Below are positions 17,494 to 25,870 of a stretch of 64,000 nt of DNA, one piece after another (position 1 is the stretch's first letter; each line of letters opens with the position of its first letter). Below the pieces are notes generated by a model. The model saw nothing but the letters and a program-made list of their open reading frames with translations. It was not told the origin of the DNA and made no database searches. This DNA is from Herbaspirillum autotrophicum (GTDB lineage: Bacteria; Pseudomonadota; Gammaproteobacteria; Burkholderiales; Burkholderiaceae_D). The stretch lies in contig NZ_LFLS01000004.1 of NCBI RefSeq assembly GCF_001189915.1, positions 62,001 through 126,000 of the forward strand. Reading direction: 5' to 3'. Position numbers and translations under genes: made by a program.

Positions 17494-18295
17494 GGCGTCC
17501 TCGCGCTGATCGTCCGCCTGTGGTCGTGATACTGCCGCCAGCAGCGAGCCGGTGCGCCCGGCGCTGTCGCGAAAAGGGTGCCAGCACAGGTAAATCCAGC
17601 AAACTTTTTGCTACCAGCACTTCAGGTGTCAGGTGTTGCGCCTGTAACGCCCGACTGATCACTTCCGCTGCCTGCTGCGGCCGTTCCCGCATCAGCAGCA
17701 CCAGACCCAGCCAGATATGCGCCATACCTTCATCCGGTGCCAGCCAGCAAGCTGTCTCAAACGATACCTGCGCCGCCGGATAAAGCCCCTGATCCAGACG
17801 CAACATGCCTGATCCCATGTGCGCCGGCACTGATTCCGGAAACATGCTGATCAGCATCTCAAAAATCTGTTCCGATGCAGGCAAAAAATTGCGTACCCGC
17901 GCCAGGTGCCCCAACTCGATCAATTCTTCCGGGCAAACCATGGCCCCGGCCGACAACGACTCTGCGACCTCGGTATCGGCTGCGCTATTGATCGCGCTAT
18001 CGGTCACCTTGTCGGCCACGAAACGGGTTGCCGGCGTCTCAAGATGCGGATAAGCCTGTCGCATGACTTGCGCAGCGAGCTGGTAACACGCTTGCATCGC
18101 ATGATGAAAACGCAGCGCCACGGCATCTTCTCCCGCGCCGTCGCACAAGCGGGCATGCGACAGATATCCGGTCCGCAGTTGTTGCGTCAGCCGCAGGCCG
18201 AACGCATGACCGCCGGCTCCCGCCAGCCGCCGCTCCAGCAACTGCCGGCCCAATATTTGTGCCAGGGCACTTCGGTTCATCCATGCAGTGGTCAT
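17477..18295 (-). CDS. TPR-containing type III secretion-associated protein
   Basis: A 272-residue protein. Residues about 125-225 form tetratricopeptide-like helix pairs: LIELGHLARVRNFLPASEQIFEML, AHMGSGMLRLDQGLYPAAQVSFETA and AHIWLGLVLLMRERPQQAAEVISRAL. Type III systems often carry such proteins as chaperones or as HrpB1/HrpK-like accessory proteins. The N-terminal half (GRQLLERRLAGAGGHAF and following) is not recognised; the C-terminal 30 residues are arginine- and glycine-rich. The start is placed at ATG 18295, which has AGGGA upstream and follows the sctD-like stop by ten bases; a longer frame to 18403 would overlap sctD. Its exact role is not determined. Confidence 0.6.
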   Translation of the reverse strand: MTTAWMNRSALAQILGRQLLERRLAGAGGHAFGLRLTQQLRTGYLSHARLCDGAGEDAVALRFHHAMQACYQLAAQVMRQAYPHLETPATRFVADKVTDSAINSAADTEVAESLSAGAMVCPEELIELGHLARVRNFLPASEQIFEMLISMFPESVPAHMGSGMLRLDQGLYPAAQVSFETACWLAPDEGMAHIWLGLVLLMRERPQQAAEVISRALQAQHLTPEVLVAKSLLDLPVLAPFSRQRRAHRLAAGGSITTTGGRSARGRHEFCT

Positions 18296-18305
18296 TGGCT
18301 GTTCC

Positions 18306-19007
18306 CTATGTGGTGATCTGAAAAATACCGCTACCGACCTCGGGCCGGGAATCCGCGTTGCATCTGCCGGGACGTAACATGATGCCCGCCGCAAGCACCG
18401 CACCGGGTCCCGGCCGATGGCCGTCGTTGTGGTCCGGATAACGACTGGATGCCGGCATCTCCCACGGTGCTCCCGAACGAGGCAGGGCCAGCGTCAGCGC
18501 CGCAATCAGCAGCAACAGCGCCGTCGCCATGAGCGCAATCCACTTGCGCGGCGCAGATAAGCGATTCCATTCCAGCCGCAGCAGGCGCAGCGGTGCCCGG
18601 CGTAACAGATGAATCCGCTGCGCACGCAAGCTTTGCCGCTGTCGCACCGGTAATGTGCCGATGAAACACTCCACTCCCGCCAGCAACAACAACGTACCGT
18701 CCGGCAATCGGTAGCGTCGTCCTGTGCCGGCCACCACATCAAATATGTGTACTGCTCCGCTGAGCGCTGTCATGAGCACCACATCGGCCTGCCTCTTGAG
18801 CAAGACATGTTGGCTGCGGATACCATCGTCGAGTAAGGCGATATCAGCGTTGGCGCCATTGCCCAACACCAGCCACTGTGTTTCCGGTATCAGTACCCGG
18901 GCCCCGGCATGCAGTCCGTTGCGCACCACCAGATACATGTTGGCATCAGGCGTCTGCAGCGGCGCTGCGACTGAAAGACGATCACTGGCCGTCGTCTGCT
19001 TTCTCAC
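18306..19007 (-). CDS. sctD: SctD-like inner-membrane ring protein lacking the periplasmic domain
   Basis: A 233-residue protein. Residues about 23-117 resemble the FHA-like cytoplasmic domain of SctD (YscD/HrpQ/PrgH): MYLVVRNGLHAGARVLI, WLVLGNGANADIALLD, IRSQHVLLKR, and YRLPDGTLLLLAG. One membrane helix follows at 156-175 (WIALMATALLLLIAALTLAL). Only 58 residues remain on the periplasmic side, whereas typical SctD proteins have some 200 residues there forming the ring-building domains. The start is GTG 19007 with AGGGGAG eight bases upstream. It is the first gene of the operon; a 1.4 kb gene-poor region precedes it. It could be a truncated SctD or a divergent anchor for the sorting platform. 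Confidence 0.65.
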   Translation of the reverse strand: MRKQTTASDRLSVAAPLQTPDANMYLVVRNGLHAGARVLIPETQWLVLGNGANADIALLDDGIRSQHVLLKRQADVVLMTALSGAVHIFDVVAGTGRRYRLPDGTLLLLAGVECFIGTLPVRQRQSLRAQRIHLLRRAPLRLLRLEWNRLSAPRKWIALMATALLLLIAALTLALPRSGAPWEMPASSRYPDHNDGHRPGPGAVLAAGIMLRPGRCNADSRPEVGSGIFQITT

Positions 19008-19142
19008 GATCCGCGCTCCCCTGACATGATGAAAATCAGGCAGATGAAAAGCTACCGGTCACGCTGACCAGTTCCCTTCCCGCCCCCCGGCATCGCCACG
19101 TGCAATTCAGTTGACGCCAACAGCGCCGTCTCTGAATGTCGT

Positions 19143-19174
19143 ATTTATTCGGTCCTCTCCTGCGATGAATAAAT
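19143..19174. promoter_or_regulatory. Inverted repeat upstream of the sctD-like gene
   Basis: ATTTATTC (19143-19150) and GAATAAAT (19167-19174) form a perfect 8-base inverted repeat with a 16-base spacer, about 140-170 bases upstream of the sctD-like GTG. It could bind a dimeric regulator of the operon; no known box is recognised. Confidence 0.3.
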
Positions 19175-19598
19175 TCTACGGACTATGATTTTTTTCCTCC
19201 ATATCAATTTTTAGAACAACACCTTGCCTGTTTTATCACTGGAAATTTTTTCCCTGCCGTGCGTTCCGCCCACACAAATTGACGAGATGATTTTCGTCTC
19301 CGGCAGCTTGAATTTCATGCGTCATCCCGCGATTTTTTTCAGCCCCGGCAGCAGAAAAAGATGTTGCGAATTACGGACGATGAAATATTTTCACAATATT
19401 TCATTTCACAACACCGCGTTGGTTCCATAAATGGATATGCTCATTACCGTGATTGCGCAGAAACGAAACACGGACATCACCCGTCCGCTGTTCGCTTTCA
19501 TGGAAGCAAACAACACATCCTCAGATCGAAGGATGTTTGATGGTCATGTGATTCTGCCGGCATGATTTTTCTGACCAACCGTGGTGAAGGAGCAGGCC

Positions 19599-19928
19599 GT
19601 GAGGAGCAAGCCCGATGACGCATCACAGGTAACGACCGTCGGCAATGACCCGATACCGTCATTGACATCGCAAGCGGTGAACCGCAACACGCCCGCCGCG
19701 GTTGCCATGCTTTTTCTGAAATTGCGGCCGTTGCTTGAGCAAGCCGGTAAAAGTCTGGCATCCGAAATGAAAACCGTGCGCCGCAGTGGCACAGCCGGGA
19801 ACGACAATATCGGAAAGAGGAAGAGTCAAGTTCCGGCGAGAAATTTCTTTGCCCCGAAAAATCTGATTTACAACATATTGAAGAGCCCGGGACAAACCAA
19901 TATATCCGTGACGCGCAAGAAAAATTAA
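19599..19928 (+). CDS. Possible small protein, unknown
   Basis: A frame of 109 residues starting at GTG 19599, six bases after a strong GAAGGAG Shine-Dalgarno. The first two thirds have coding-like third-position use, including a hydrophobic-amphipathic stretch AVAMLFLKLRPLLEQAGKSL. The last third is AT-rich and lysine/asparagine-rich. No family is recognised. It is divergent from the type III operon and could be a small secreted or chaperone-like protein, or not a gene at all. Confidence 0.28.
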   Translation: MRSKPDDASQVTTVGNDPIPSLTSQAVNRNTPAAVAMLFLKLRPLLEQAGKSLASEMKTVRRSGTAGNDNIGKRKSQVPARNFFAPKNLIYNILKSPGQTNISVTRKKN

Positions 19929-20342
19929 TGCAATGCCGGCGTCCCTTGGATGTGCACAAGGCACCAGGCAGGTACGACGTACCGCGCGCCAAAAACAAAA
20001 CGAGCCGCATCTCAAAACAAATTGAGACATCGCTTTTTTTTCTGAAATACTGACCAAAAGCAGCAATGCTAATAAATAATTGGCACCAGAACGGAGACAT
20101 GTTTCGGACTACTACATCAGCGCAGCAATCCGATGGCAACACGAACTACGCAAGGCAGCCGACCGCTATGCAAACCACAGCTCATCAGCAAGCGCCCGCG
20201 GATTTCCCGCACGACGTCCGCGTCACTCTTTTCACGGCCGGCAGCAGCGTCTGCAGATAACAGCGCAGGCCGGATATTTCTGACACTGCATCTGCTCATC
20301 CAGGCCGCATCATTTCCATTTTCTGTATCGACAAAAATACGT

Positions 20343-20396
20343 TAACGCCGGCCGCGGCATCACGGCATGACAAGAAATCTGTTGTTGCCGGCGTTA
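20343..20396. promoter_or_regulatory. Ten-base inverted repeat in the LysR leader
   Basis: TAACGCCGGC (20343-20352) and GCCGGCGTTA (20387-20396) are perfectly complementary across 34 bases, ending 55 bases upstream of the LysR start. It may be a looping operator pair or a stem in the leader RNA. Confidence 0.4.
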
Positions 20397-20415
20397 TCAC
20401 TTCAGACAGAGACAC

Positions 20416-20431
20416 CCCGATCATGATCGGG
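20416..20431. promoter_or_regulatory. Perfect 16-base palindrome before the LysR start
   Basis: CCCGATCATGATCGGG is an uninterrupted palindrome ending 20 bases before ATG 20451. It is a good candidate for an autoregulatory operator; as RNA it would form a short hairpin near the ribosome-binding site. Confidence 0.45.
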
Positions 20432-20450
20432 ACAAGAATAACGGATCGAT

Positions 20451-21422
20451 ATGCAAAAGAAAATTTCCTCCTCCATACTGCGTTATTTCTTTGAAGTGGC
20501 GCGCACCGGCAGTCTGCGCGCGGCAGCATCGAGCCTGCATATCGCTACTTCGGCCATCAGCCGGCAGATATCCAATCTGGAAGAAATGCTCGGCGCCTCA
20601 TTGTTCAATCGCGGACCGCAAGGCATGACCCTCAGCGAGCCCGGCAAGATACTGGCAGATTTCACTATCGATCTGTTTCAACGCGAGAGTGCCTTGATCG
20701 ACCAGATCAACGCTGCCGTCGGTGCCGGCTCCGGCCTGATCAAAATTGCCAGCACCGAAGAATTTGCCTCGCATTTTCTGCCGCAGGCGATACGCACGTT
20801 CATGAACGCCAATCCGGACTCCAGATTTGATATCTGCATCGGCAAGGCAGTCCATGTTTCGCAAATGGTGGAAGACGGCAATGCCGACCTTGGCCTGAGC
20901 ATTTCCTTGCCGGGCCCTGCCAGCAATCATATGGAATATAGTGAGCCGTCGACAGTCAGCGTAGTGATACCGGCCGGTCATGCCCTGACGGGACGACCTA
21001 CGCTGAGCATCGCCGACTTGTACCTGCACCCGTTTGCCGTCGTCAACGGCGATGCCATGTTATCCGAACTGCTGCAACGCAGTTTCGCGCGCGAACGCAT
21101 GATGTTCAACCCGCTGCTGGTCAGTGACTCGGTGCTGCCGGTCAAAGCCTTCATTCAGCATTGCGGCGCGATTGCCGTGCTGGATCATTTTTCGGCATAC
21201 GATATGTTGTCGTCGATGGATGCCGTTGCCATCGAATTGCAAGCGCCCGAATTGCATGGATTCAGCATCGCGGTGCAATCCATGCATGCGCGAAAACTGC
21301 CGCAAACGGTGTGCCATTTCCGCGACCAGATGATCAGCGCCATCGCCACCCGACGCATTCGCGCCATCAGCCCGGTCGCCGCCGTCGACAATGAAACGGC
21401 GGTGCCCTGCACAGGAACCTGA
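20451..21422 (+). CDS. LysR-family transcriptional regulator
   Basis: A 323-residue LysR protein. The helix-turn-helix is in residues about 7-66 (ILRYFFEVARTGSLRAAASSLHIATSAISRQISNLEEMLG spans it); the effector-binding domain follows (LIKIASTEEFASHFLPQAIRTFM to FSIAVQSMHARKLPQ). ATG 20451 is preceded by AACGGATCGAT, a modest ribosome-binding site. It is convergent with the PepSY/TonB-receptor operon, 12 bases apart, so the target is not obvious from context. The leader carries two inverted repeats. The regulated genes and ligand are unknown. Confidence 0.88.
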   Translation: MQKKISSSILRYFFEVARTGSLRAAASSLHIATSAISRQISNLEEMLGASLFNRGPQGMTLSEPGKILADFTIDLFQRESALIDQINAAVGAGSGLIKIASTEEFASHFLPQAIRTFMNANPDSRFDICIGKAVHVSQMVEDGNADLGLSISLPGPASNHMEYSEPSTVSVVIPAGHALTGRPTLSIADLYLHPFAVVNGDAMLSELLQRSFARERMMFNPLLVSDSVLPVKAFIQHCGAIAVLDHFSAYDMLSSMDAVAIELQAPELHGFSIAVQSMHARKLPQTVCHFRDQMISAIATRRIRAISPVAAVDNETAVPCTGT

Positions 21423-21434
21423 AGCGGATGTCGC

Positions 21435-22910
21435 TCAGGTCCGCTTGCCGAAGAACAGGCGATCGCCGCCCCATACCAGCAGCATGGTCGCGCCCATCAA
21501 CGGGAACAGGATTCCCAGCGCAGCCAGATACGCCTGCCAGCGACGCAACGACGGTGGCGCCTGAAGTACGCGTTGCGGCGCGCCGAGTGCGCCGCGCGGA
21601 CGGCGCCACCACCACATGACGAAACCGGTCATGCACAGGCCCAGCAAGGACAGTGAAATCGCGGCACAAATCAACTGGTTGACCAGACCAAAATACTCGC
21701 CCATGTGCAAGGCGACGCCGAGCGTCACCATCTTGGAGACCGGATTGAAATCGGCGTAACGCAGATCCTTGCGAATGACGCCGCTGTAACGATCTATATG
21801 CAACGTGCGCTGCTGATCCAGATCGGAGCGCAAGAATTCAGACGTGCCGGGTGCATAGGATGCGGTATAGACATCTTTATCCTGACGCGGCACTACCAGT
21901 TGATAAGTGTGCATGCCCTGCGCCGCCGCAATCGCCACTGCCTGATCAATATTGAGCGACAACGGCGGTGCCGGCGTCGCCATATGCATCGCATGCATTT
22001 CGTGCATGGAATGCGGCACACTGGTCGCCGCCACGCCCCACGGAACTTCTGCCAGCGGCAAATCGCGTACCTTGCGGCCGGCTTCGGGCTTGTTCCCGGC
22101 GGCGGCTGCATGGCCGGCATGTTCATCGCTTTTGGCGGCCTGCTCCTTTTTGCCGGCGCCGAAGTTGGCGGTGATCAGGTTCTGAAAATTCTTGCCCCAG
22201 AAATTCGACCACGGCAATCCGCTCAGAATGAAAAACACGGCGCCAATTGCTACCCAGATCCCGATCACCAGATGCAATTCGCGCCACCAGGCGCGGCCGC
22301 GCAAGTGCCAGCGCGGCAGCAGGCTGCCCCATACGGAAAATGCCTTGCGCGGCCACCACAGGGCGATACCGGTGCCAATCATGACCAGCGTCCAGCAGGC
22401 CGCGAGTTCCATCAGCAATCCGCCGCCGGTACCCAGCATCAGATCGCGATGCAGTTGCCGCACTTGCTGCATGAAGCGGTGCTGCACACTCAGGCTGCCC
22501 AGCAAGGCCCCGTTATACGGATTGATATAGACGCTGACGCTGTCCGCCGTCGGCAGACGAAACACCGCTTCCGTACTGCGGCGCGGATCAGCCGATACCG
22601 ACATCGAGGTCAGCACCGCCTGGTCACTGACCGCATCAGTGGCAATCCGCACTTGTTGCGCATAACTGAGTGGCGCGGTGCCAGTCGGTGTGACGAACAA
22701 CAGGTCGCCATACATGACGCGGTCAAACTGCGGCTTGAATACATAGATGGTGCCGGTGACAGCCAGCGCCAGCAAAAACGGCATGACAAACAAGGCGGCA
22801 TAAAAATGCCAGCGCCATAAGATGCGGTAGTTGCGCGCGCTCAGCGACGATGACGCCATGGCGTCATCGCTGGTTCCGGCAGCGGTAAATGCGACAGGAG
22901 AAGCAGACAT
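21435..22910 (-). CDS. PepSY-associated transmembrane protein (PiuB-like)
   Basis: A 491-residue inner-membrane protein of the PepSY-TM family. It has an N-terminal helix (FYAALFVMPFLLALAVTGTIYVF), a periplasmic PepSY domain, central helices (LMELAACWTLVMIGTGIALWWPR and LHLVIGIWVAIGAVFFILSGLPW), a second PepSY segment (LSLNIDQAVAIAAAQGM) and C-terminal helices. Histidines within helices are consistent with haem-type electron transfer proposed for this family in siderophore or metal reduction. A Met/His-rich stretch in the middle loop (SMHEMHAMHMATPAP) suggests metal binding. It is the last gene after the TonB receptor, with 27 bases between. ATG 22910 has GAGGACTACCTGAC. Confidence 0.85.
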   Translation of the reverse strand: MSASPVAFTAAGTSDDAMASSSLSARNYRILWRWHFYAALFVMPFLLALAVTGTIYVFKPQFDRVMYGDLLFVTPTGTAPLSYAQQVRIATDAVSDQAVLTSMSVSADPRRSTEAVFRLPTADSVSVYINPYNGALLGSLSVQHRFMQQVRQLHRDLMLGTGGGLLMELAACWTLVMIGTGIALWWPRKAFSVWGSLLPRWHLRGRAWWRELHLVIGIWVAIGAVFFILSGLPWSNFWGKNFQNLITANFGAGKKEQAAKSDEHAGHAAAAGNKPEAGRKVRDLPLAEVPWGVAATSVPHSMHEMHAMHMATPAPPLSLNIDQAVAIAAAQGMHTYQLVVPRQDKDVYTASYAPGTSEFLRSDLDQQRTLHIDRYSGVIRKDLRYADFNPVSKMVTLGVALHMGEYFGLVNQLICAAISLSLLGLCMTGFVMWWWRRPRGALGAPQRVLQAPPSLRRWQAYLAALGILFPLMGATMLLVWGGDRLFFGKRT

Positions 22911-22937
22911 GTCAGGTAGTCCTCACGAGCAAAATGT

Positions 22938-25286
22938 TCATAGACTGAATTTGGCTTCCAGATAGAAGGTGCGGCCCGGGTACGGGTAATAGACGTAATA
23001 GCGGCGATCCGTCAGGTTATCGATGCCGACGCCGATTTCGGTTTGTTTGGTCGGCTTGAAGGTGAACTTGGTGTCGAATACCAGAAACGCACTGGTGCCA
23101 CCGAAGGTGTCGGGATTGATGTCGGTATTGGTCAGCGTGTTGTATTGGCGTCCGGAATAGCGTCCGCCCACCATCGCGGTCAACTGATCGCTGACGTGAT
23201 AGGTCCCGACCAGATTGGCGCGCCACAAGGGAATACGGTAGAAATTCTTGCCGACCGTCGCCGGGTTCTTGCTGTTTTCCAGAATGATGGAACGGGTATA
23301 GGCAATGCTGGCATTCAGATCCAGTCCTTCCAGTCCGATATTCTCGCCGCTGTACACCACTTCGATGCCGCGCGATCTGACGCGGTCGATATTCTGGATA
23401 TTCGTGACGTTGGGGAACACGGTGGTATTGGTCTGGCTGAACAAGGTGTTCTTGACATCGTCCTCGAACAGCGACGCGCGCACGATACCCTTTTGCAGTG
23501 CCCATTCGGCGCTGAGTTCCTTGGCCAGATCATTTTCCGGTTTCAGATTGGGATCGTTATTGACCAATGTGGAGCCGGTCAGACTGCCCTGAAACAATTC
23601 GCTGACGGTCGGGAAGCGATAGGCGCGGCCAATCGAAAAACGCAGATTCACATCCTGCGTGGCCTTGAACTGCAACGCCGCCTTCGGCGACCAGTACGAC
23701 AGATTGCGATCCGCGTAGGACTGGCTTGAGCCGACAATCGCGCGCGCGCCATCGAATGCGCGCCAGTCTTCGTAGCGCAGGCCGGTCGTCAGTTTCCAGC
23801 GCTCGCTCAGTTGCCATACATCTTGTGCGAACAAGGCATGGGTCTCGGTCTTGCCGGTGAAGGCGTTATTGAAACCGCCGCTGTCGCTGTTGCGCCAGTC
23901 GCTGACGTTATACGTCTTGCTGTTGAGGAAATAGTTATCGTAGTGGTAGCCGAAGGTCGGCCAGTGGCTGCCGGCTTCCATTCGTTCCGGTTTGTAATCG
24001 AGCAGCAGGTCCAGCGTCTTCCAGCCGGTACCGTCGCCAAACGTGGCGCTGCCGCTGCGATTGCTGGCCAGACCGCTGTTGGCCGAGCGCGATACATTCT
24101 TGGCGACATCAAAGTAGGAAGCAATCGCCGAGTAATTCCAGCCGCTGCTGTGACGGCTCTTGAGCGAGACGCCGAACAATTGATTTTCGCTTTCGCTGGA
24201 TGCCGGCGCGAAGAACGAGGCCGGCAGGTTGTACTGATAACCACCGACATTGACCAGGCCGGAATACACCGGGTTGCCGTTGGCATCGCGCAGGAACGTG
24301 AAGGTTTCGTTATCCACCCGTTGCCGCCAGTAGCCGAAGGTGGCCCCGGCCTGTAAGGTCGGCGTGATGTCATACACTGCCTTGAACTTGAACTGGTCTT
24401 GCACCACTTTTTCCTGACCTTCGGCATTGACGCCGAAGATGGTGGCCGGCGCGCCATTGGCATCGGTATATTGATAAGCACCGGTGACCGGAATCGCGGC
24501 ACCGGTAGCCGGCGTGGTGGAGCGCGCCTGGCTGGCGAACACAAATGGCTGGCCGGCGTTGCTCAAGTGATCGACGCCGATCAGAAACGACAGATCGCCG
24601 ATCTTGTTGCCAATCGATGCCGTGCTCTTGTTGCCGTTGAAGCTGCCGTCGACGCCGAACAAACCGAATTGCTGACTGAAGACTTGCGCCTTGACGGTGG
24701 CTTCCAGCGTGGTCGGCATCTTGGTGGTGATGGCCACGGTCGCGCCCATGGAATTGCCGGAATACAGCGCTGAAAACGGACCGTAAATCACATCCACCTG
24801 CGCGATATCTTCCGGAAACACCATCGACCAGCGCGGCGGGAAGCTGTGCGTATTGCCCAGAAAATTGCTCAGCAACAGGCCATCGGCATAGACCAGTCCG
24901 CGTGCCGTTTGCGAGGTGCCGTTGCCGCGCACCGAGATAGTCGAATTTTCATCGCCGATGAAACGCTTGCGAATCGCCATGTTGGGCATGTACTTCAAGG
25001 CATCTTCGGTATTGATGATGTTCAGGTTTTCCAGTTGCTGCGCCGTGATGCGTTCGCTGGTGGCGGGCAGATTCGGATCAATCGCCTGCCGCTCGCGTTT
25101 ATCGTTCACGAAGACGGTCGGCACCCCTGCCGTATCCGCTGCGGCACTGATTTCCTCGGCCAGTGCCGACACCGGCAACAACGCCAGCAGCGCCAGCGAT
25201 GGCCACGGCAACAGCATGCTTGCCAGACGCGGCAGAGGCAACGAACGGCGACGACGCGCAGCGCCGGTGACAGACTTCTTGAACAT
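22938..25286 (-). CDS. TonB-dependent outer-membrane receptor
   Basis: A 782-residue TonB-dependent transporter. A long basic signal region (residues 1-45, ending near VSALAEE) is followed by the plug domain (ISVRGNGTSQTARGLVYADG, IAQVDVIYGPFSALYSGNSMGATVAITTK) and the 22-strand barrel, which ends in YLEAKFSL with the terminal aromatic-rich strand. The start is set at ATG 25286, with GTGGGGAAAC as ribosome-binding site, rather than the TTG/ATG further upstream. It sits between a DUF2946 gene and a PepSY-TM gene, a combination common in metal uptake loci; the substrate may be copper or an iron chelate. No STN signalling domain is present. Confidence 0.9.
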   Translation of the reverse strand: MFKKSVTGAARRRRSLPLPRLASMLLPWPSLALLALLPVSALAEEISAAADTAGVPTVFVNDKRERQAIDPNLPATSERITAQQLENLNIINTEDALKYMPNMAIRKRFIGDENSTISVRGNGTSQTARGLVYADGLLLSNFLGNTHSFPPRWSMVFPEDIAQVDVIYGPFSALYSGNSMGATVAITTKMPTTLEATVKAQVFSQQFGLFGVDGSFNGNKSTASIGNKIGDLSFLIGVDHLSNAGQPFVFASQARSTTPATGAAIPVTGAYQYTDANGAPATIFGVNAEGQEKVVQDQFKFKAVYDITPTLQAGATFGYWRQRVDNETFTFLRDANGNPVYSGLVNVGGYQYNLPASFFAPASSESENQLFGVSLKSRHSSGWNYSAIASYFDVAKNVSRSANSGLASNRSGSATFGDGTGWKTLDLLLDYKPERMEAGSHWPTFGYHYDNYFLNSKTYNVSDWRNSDSGGFNNAFTGKTETHALFAQDVWQLSERWKLTTGLRYEDWRAFDGARAIVGSSQSYADRNLSYWSPKAALQFKATQDVNLRFSIGRAYRFPTVSELFQGSLTGSTLVNNDPNLKPENDLAKELSAEWALQKGIVRASLFEDDVKNTLFSQTNTTVFPNVTNIQNIDRVRSRGIEVVYSGENIGLEGLDLNASIAYTRSIILENSKNPATVGKNFYRIPLWRANLVGTYHVSDQLTAMVGGRYSGRQYNTLTNTDINPDTFGGTSAFLVFDTKFTFKPTKQTEIGVGIDNLTDRRYYVYYPYPGRTFYLEAKFSL

Positions 25287-25359
25287 GTTTCCCCACTTGT
25301 TTTGATTGAATGATGCGAACCGGCACCGCAATGCAGCGCCGCAGACTTCAGGCGGTCAG

Positions 25360-25746
25360 TCAGGCAAACGGGGGAGGATCAAGCGGATGGGTGCGCCCAT
25401 GAAACGGACGCGGAGGAAAATAGACATACTGCGGCAATGTCAGTACCGGTGCCGCGACCCGCAACATGGCAGGCAATGCCAACGCGGGCGTGGTCAGTAA
25501 CGGAGTATGCGCGGCCAGGCTGCAATAACCGCACACATCCATGGCATTGCCCTGTTTGCTGCGATCCGTTCCGGCATTGGCGACACTGCCGGCGTCCATG
25601 CCGGTGACACTGCAAATTTCCTGCAATGCCGGCCACTGACCGCCACTCGCGGCACGTTGCAACGCCGATGCCGCAGGCATGCAGGCTCCCAGCCAGACGG
25701 CCAGGATGCATAACCAGATGAGCAGGGAATGGCGACGACGCGACAT
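25360..25746 (-). CDS. DUF2946 family protein
   Basis: A 128-residue small protein with a hydrophobic N-terminus (LLIWLCILAVWLGACMPAASA) that acts as signal or anchor. A CGYCSLAAHTPLL block is characteristic of DUF2946, which carries a CxxC and a nearby histidine and is frequently found beside TonB receptors thought to handle copper. The C-terminal PLDPPPFA is close to the usual proline-rich end. Metal binding by the cysteines and histidine is an inference. It is the first gene of the DUF2946-receptor-PepSY operon; a perfect palindrome lies 85 bases upstream. Confidence 0.72.
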   Translation of the reverse strand: MSRRRHSLLIWLCILAVWLGACMPAASALQRAASGGQWPALQEICSVTGMDAGSVANAGTDRSKQGNAMDVCGYCSLAAHTPLLTTPALALPAMLRVAAPVLTLPQYVYFPPRPFHGRTHPLDPPPFA

Positions 25747-25831
25747 GAAATAACGGAGACCGGGCAGAGCGGAGAGATCCGTATTTTATGGACGTGACTA
25801 TCGAATAACAAGGAAATCAGCCGTGTCCGGG

Positions 25832-25848
25832 TGCGACATATTGTCGCA
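25832..25848. promoter_or_regulatory. Perfect palindrome upstream of the DUF2946-receptor operon
   Basis: TGCGACA-TAT-TGTCGCA, a 7-base perfect dyad, is flanked by CCGGG on the left and CCCGG on the right, which extend the symmetry with a one-base offset. It sits between the end of the Hsp70-like gene and the DUF2946 start. No T-tract follows, so an operator is more likely than a terminator. Confidence 0.55.
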
Positions 25849-25870
25849 GCCCGGCAGGCGTCAATTCAGA

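Larger units (their letters stand above)
19008..20450. other. AT-richer intergenic region between sctD-like and LysR genes
   Basis: About 1.4 kb with lower GC than its surroundings, especially 19190-19430. No recognised gene fills it; one small possible frame and several inverted repeats are listed separately. The shift in base composition next to a partial secretion operon suggests either a complex promoter region or a boundary of transferred DNA. Confidence 0.5.
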
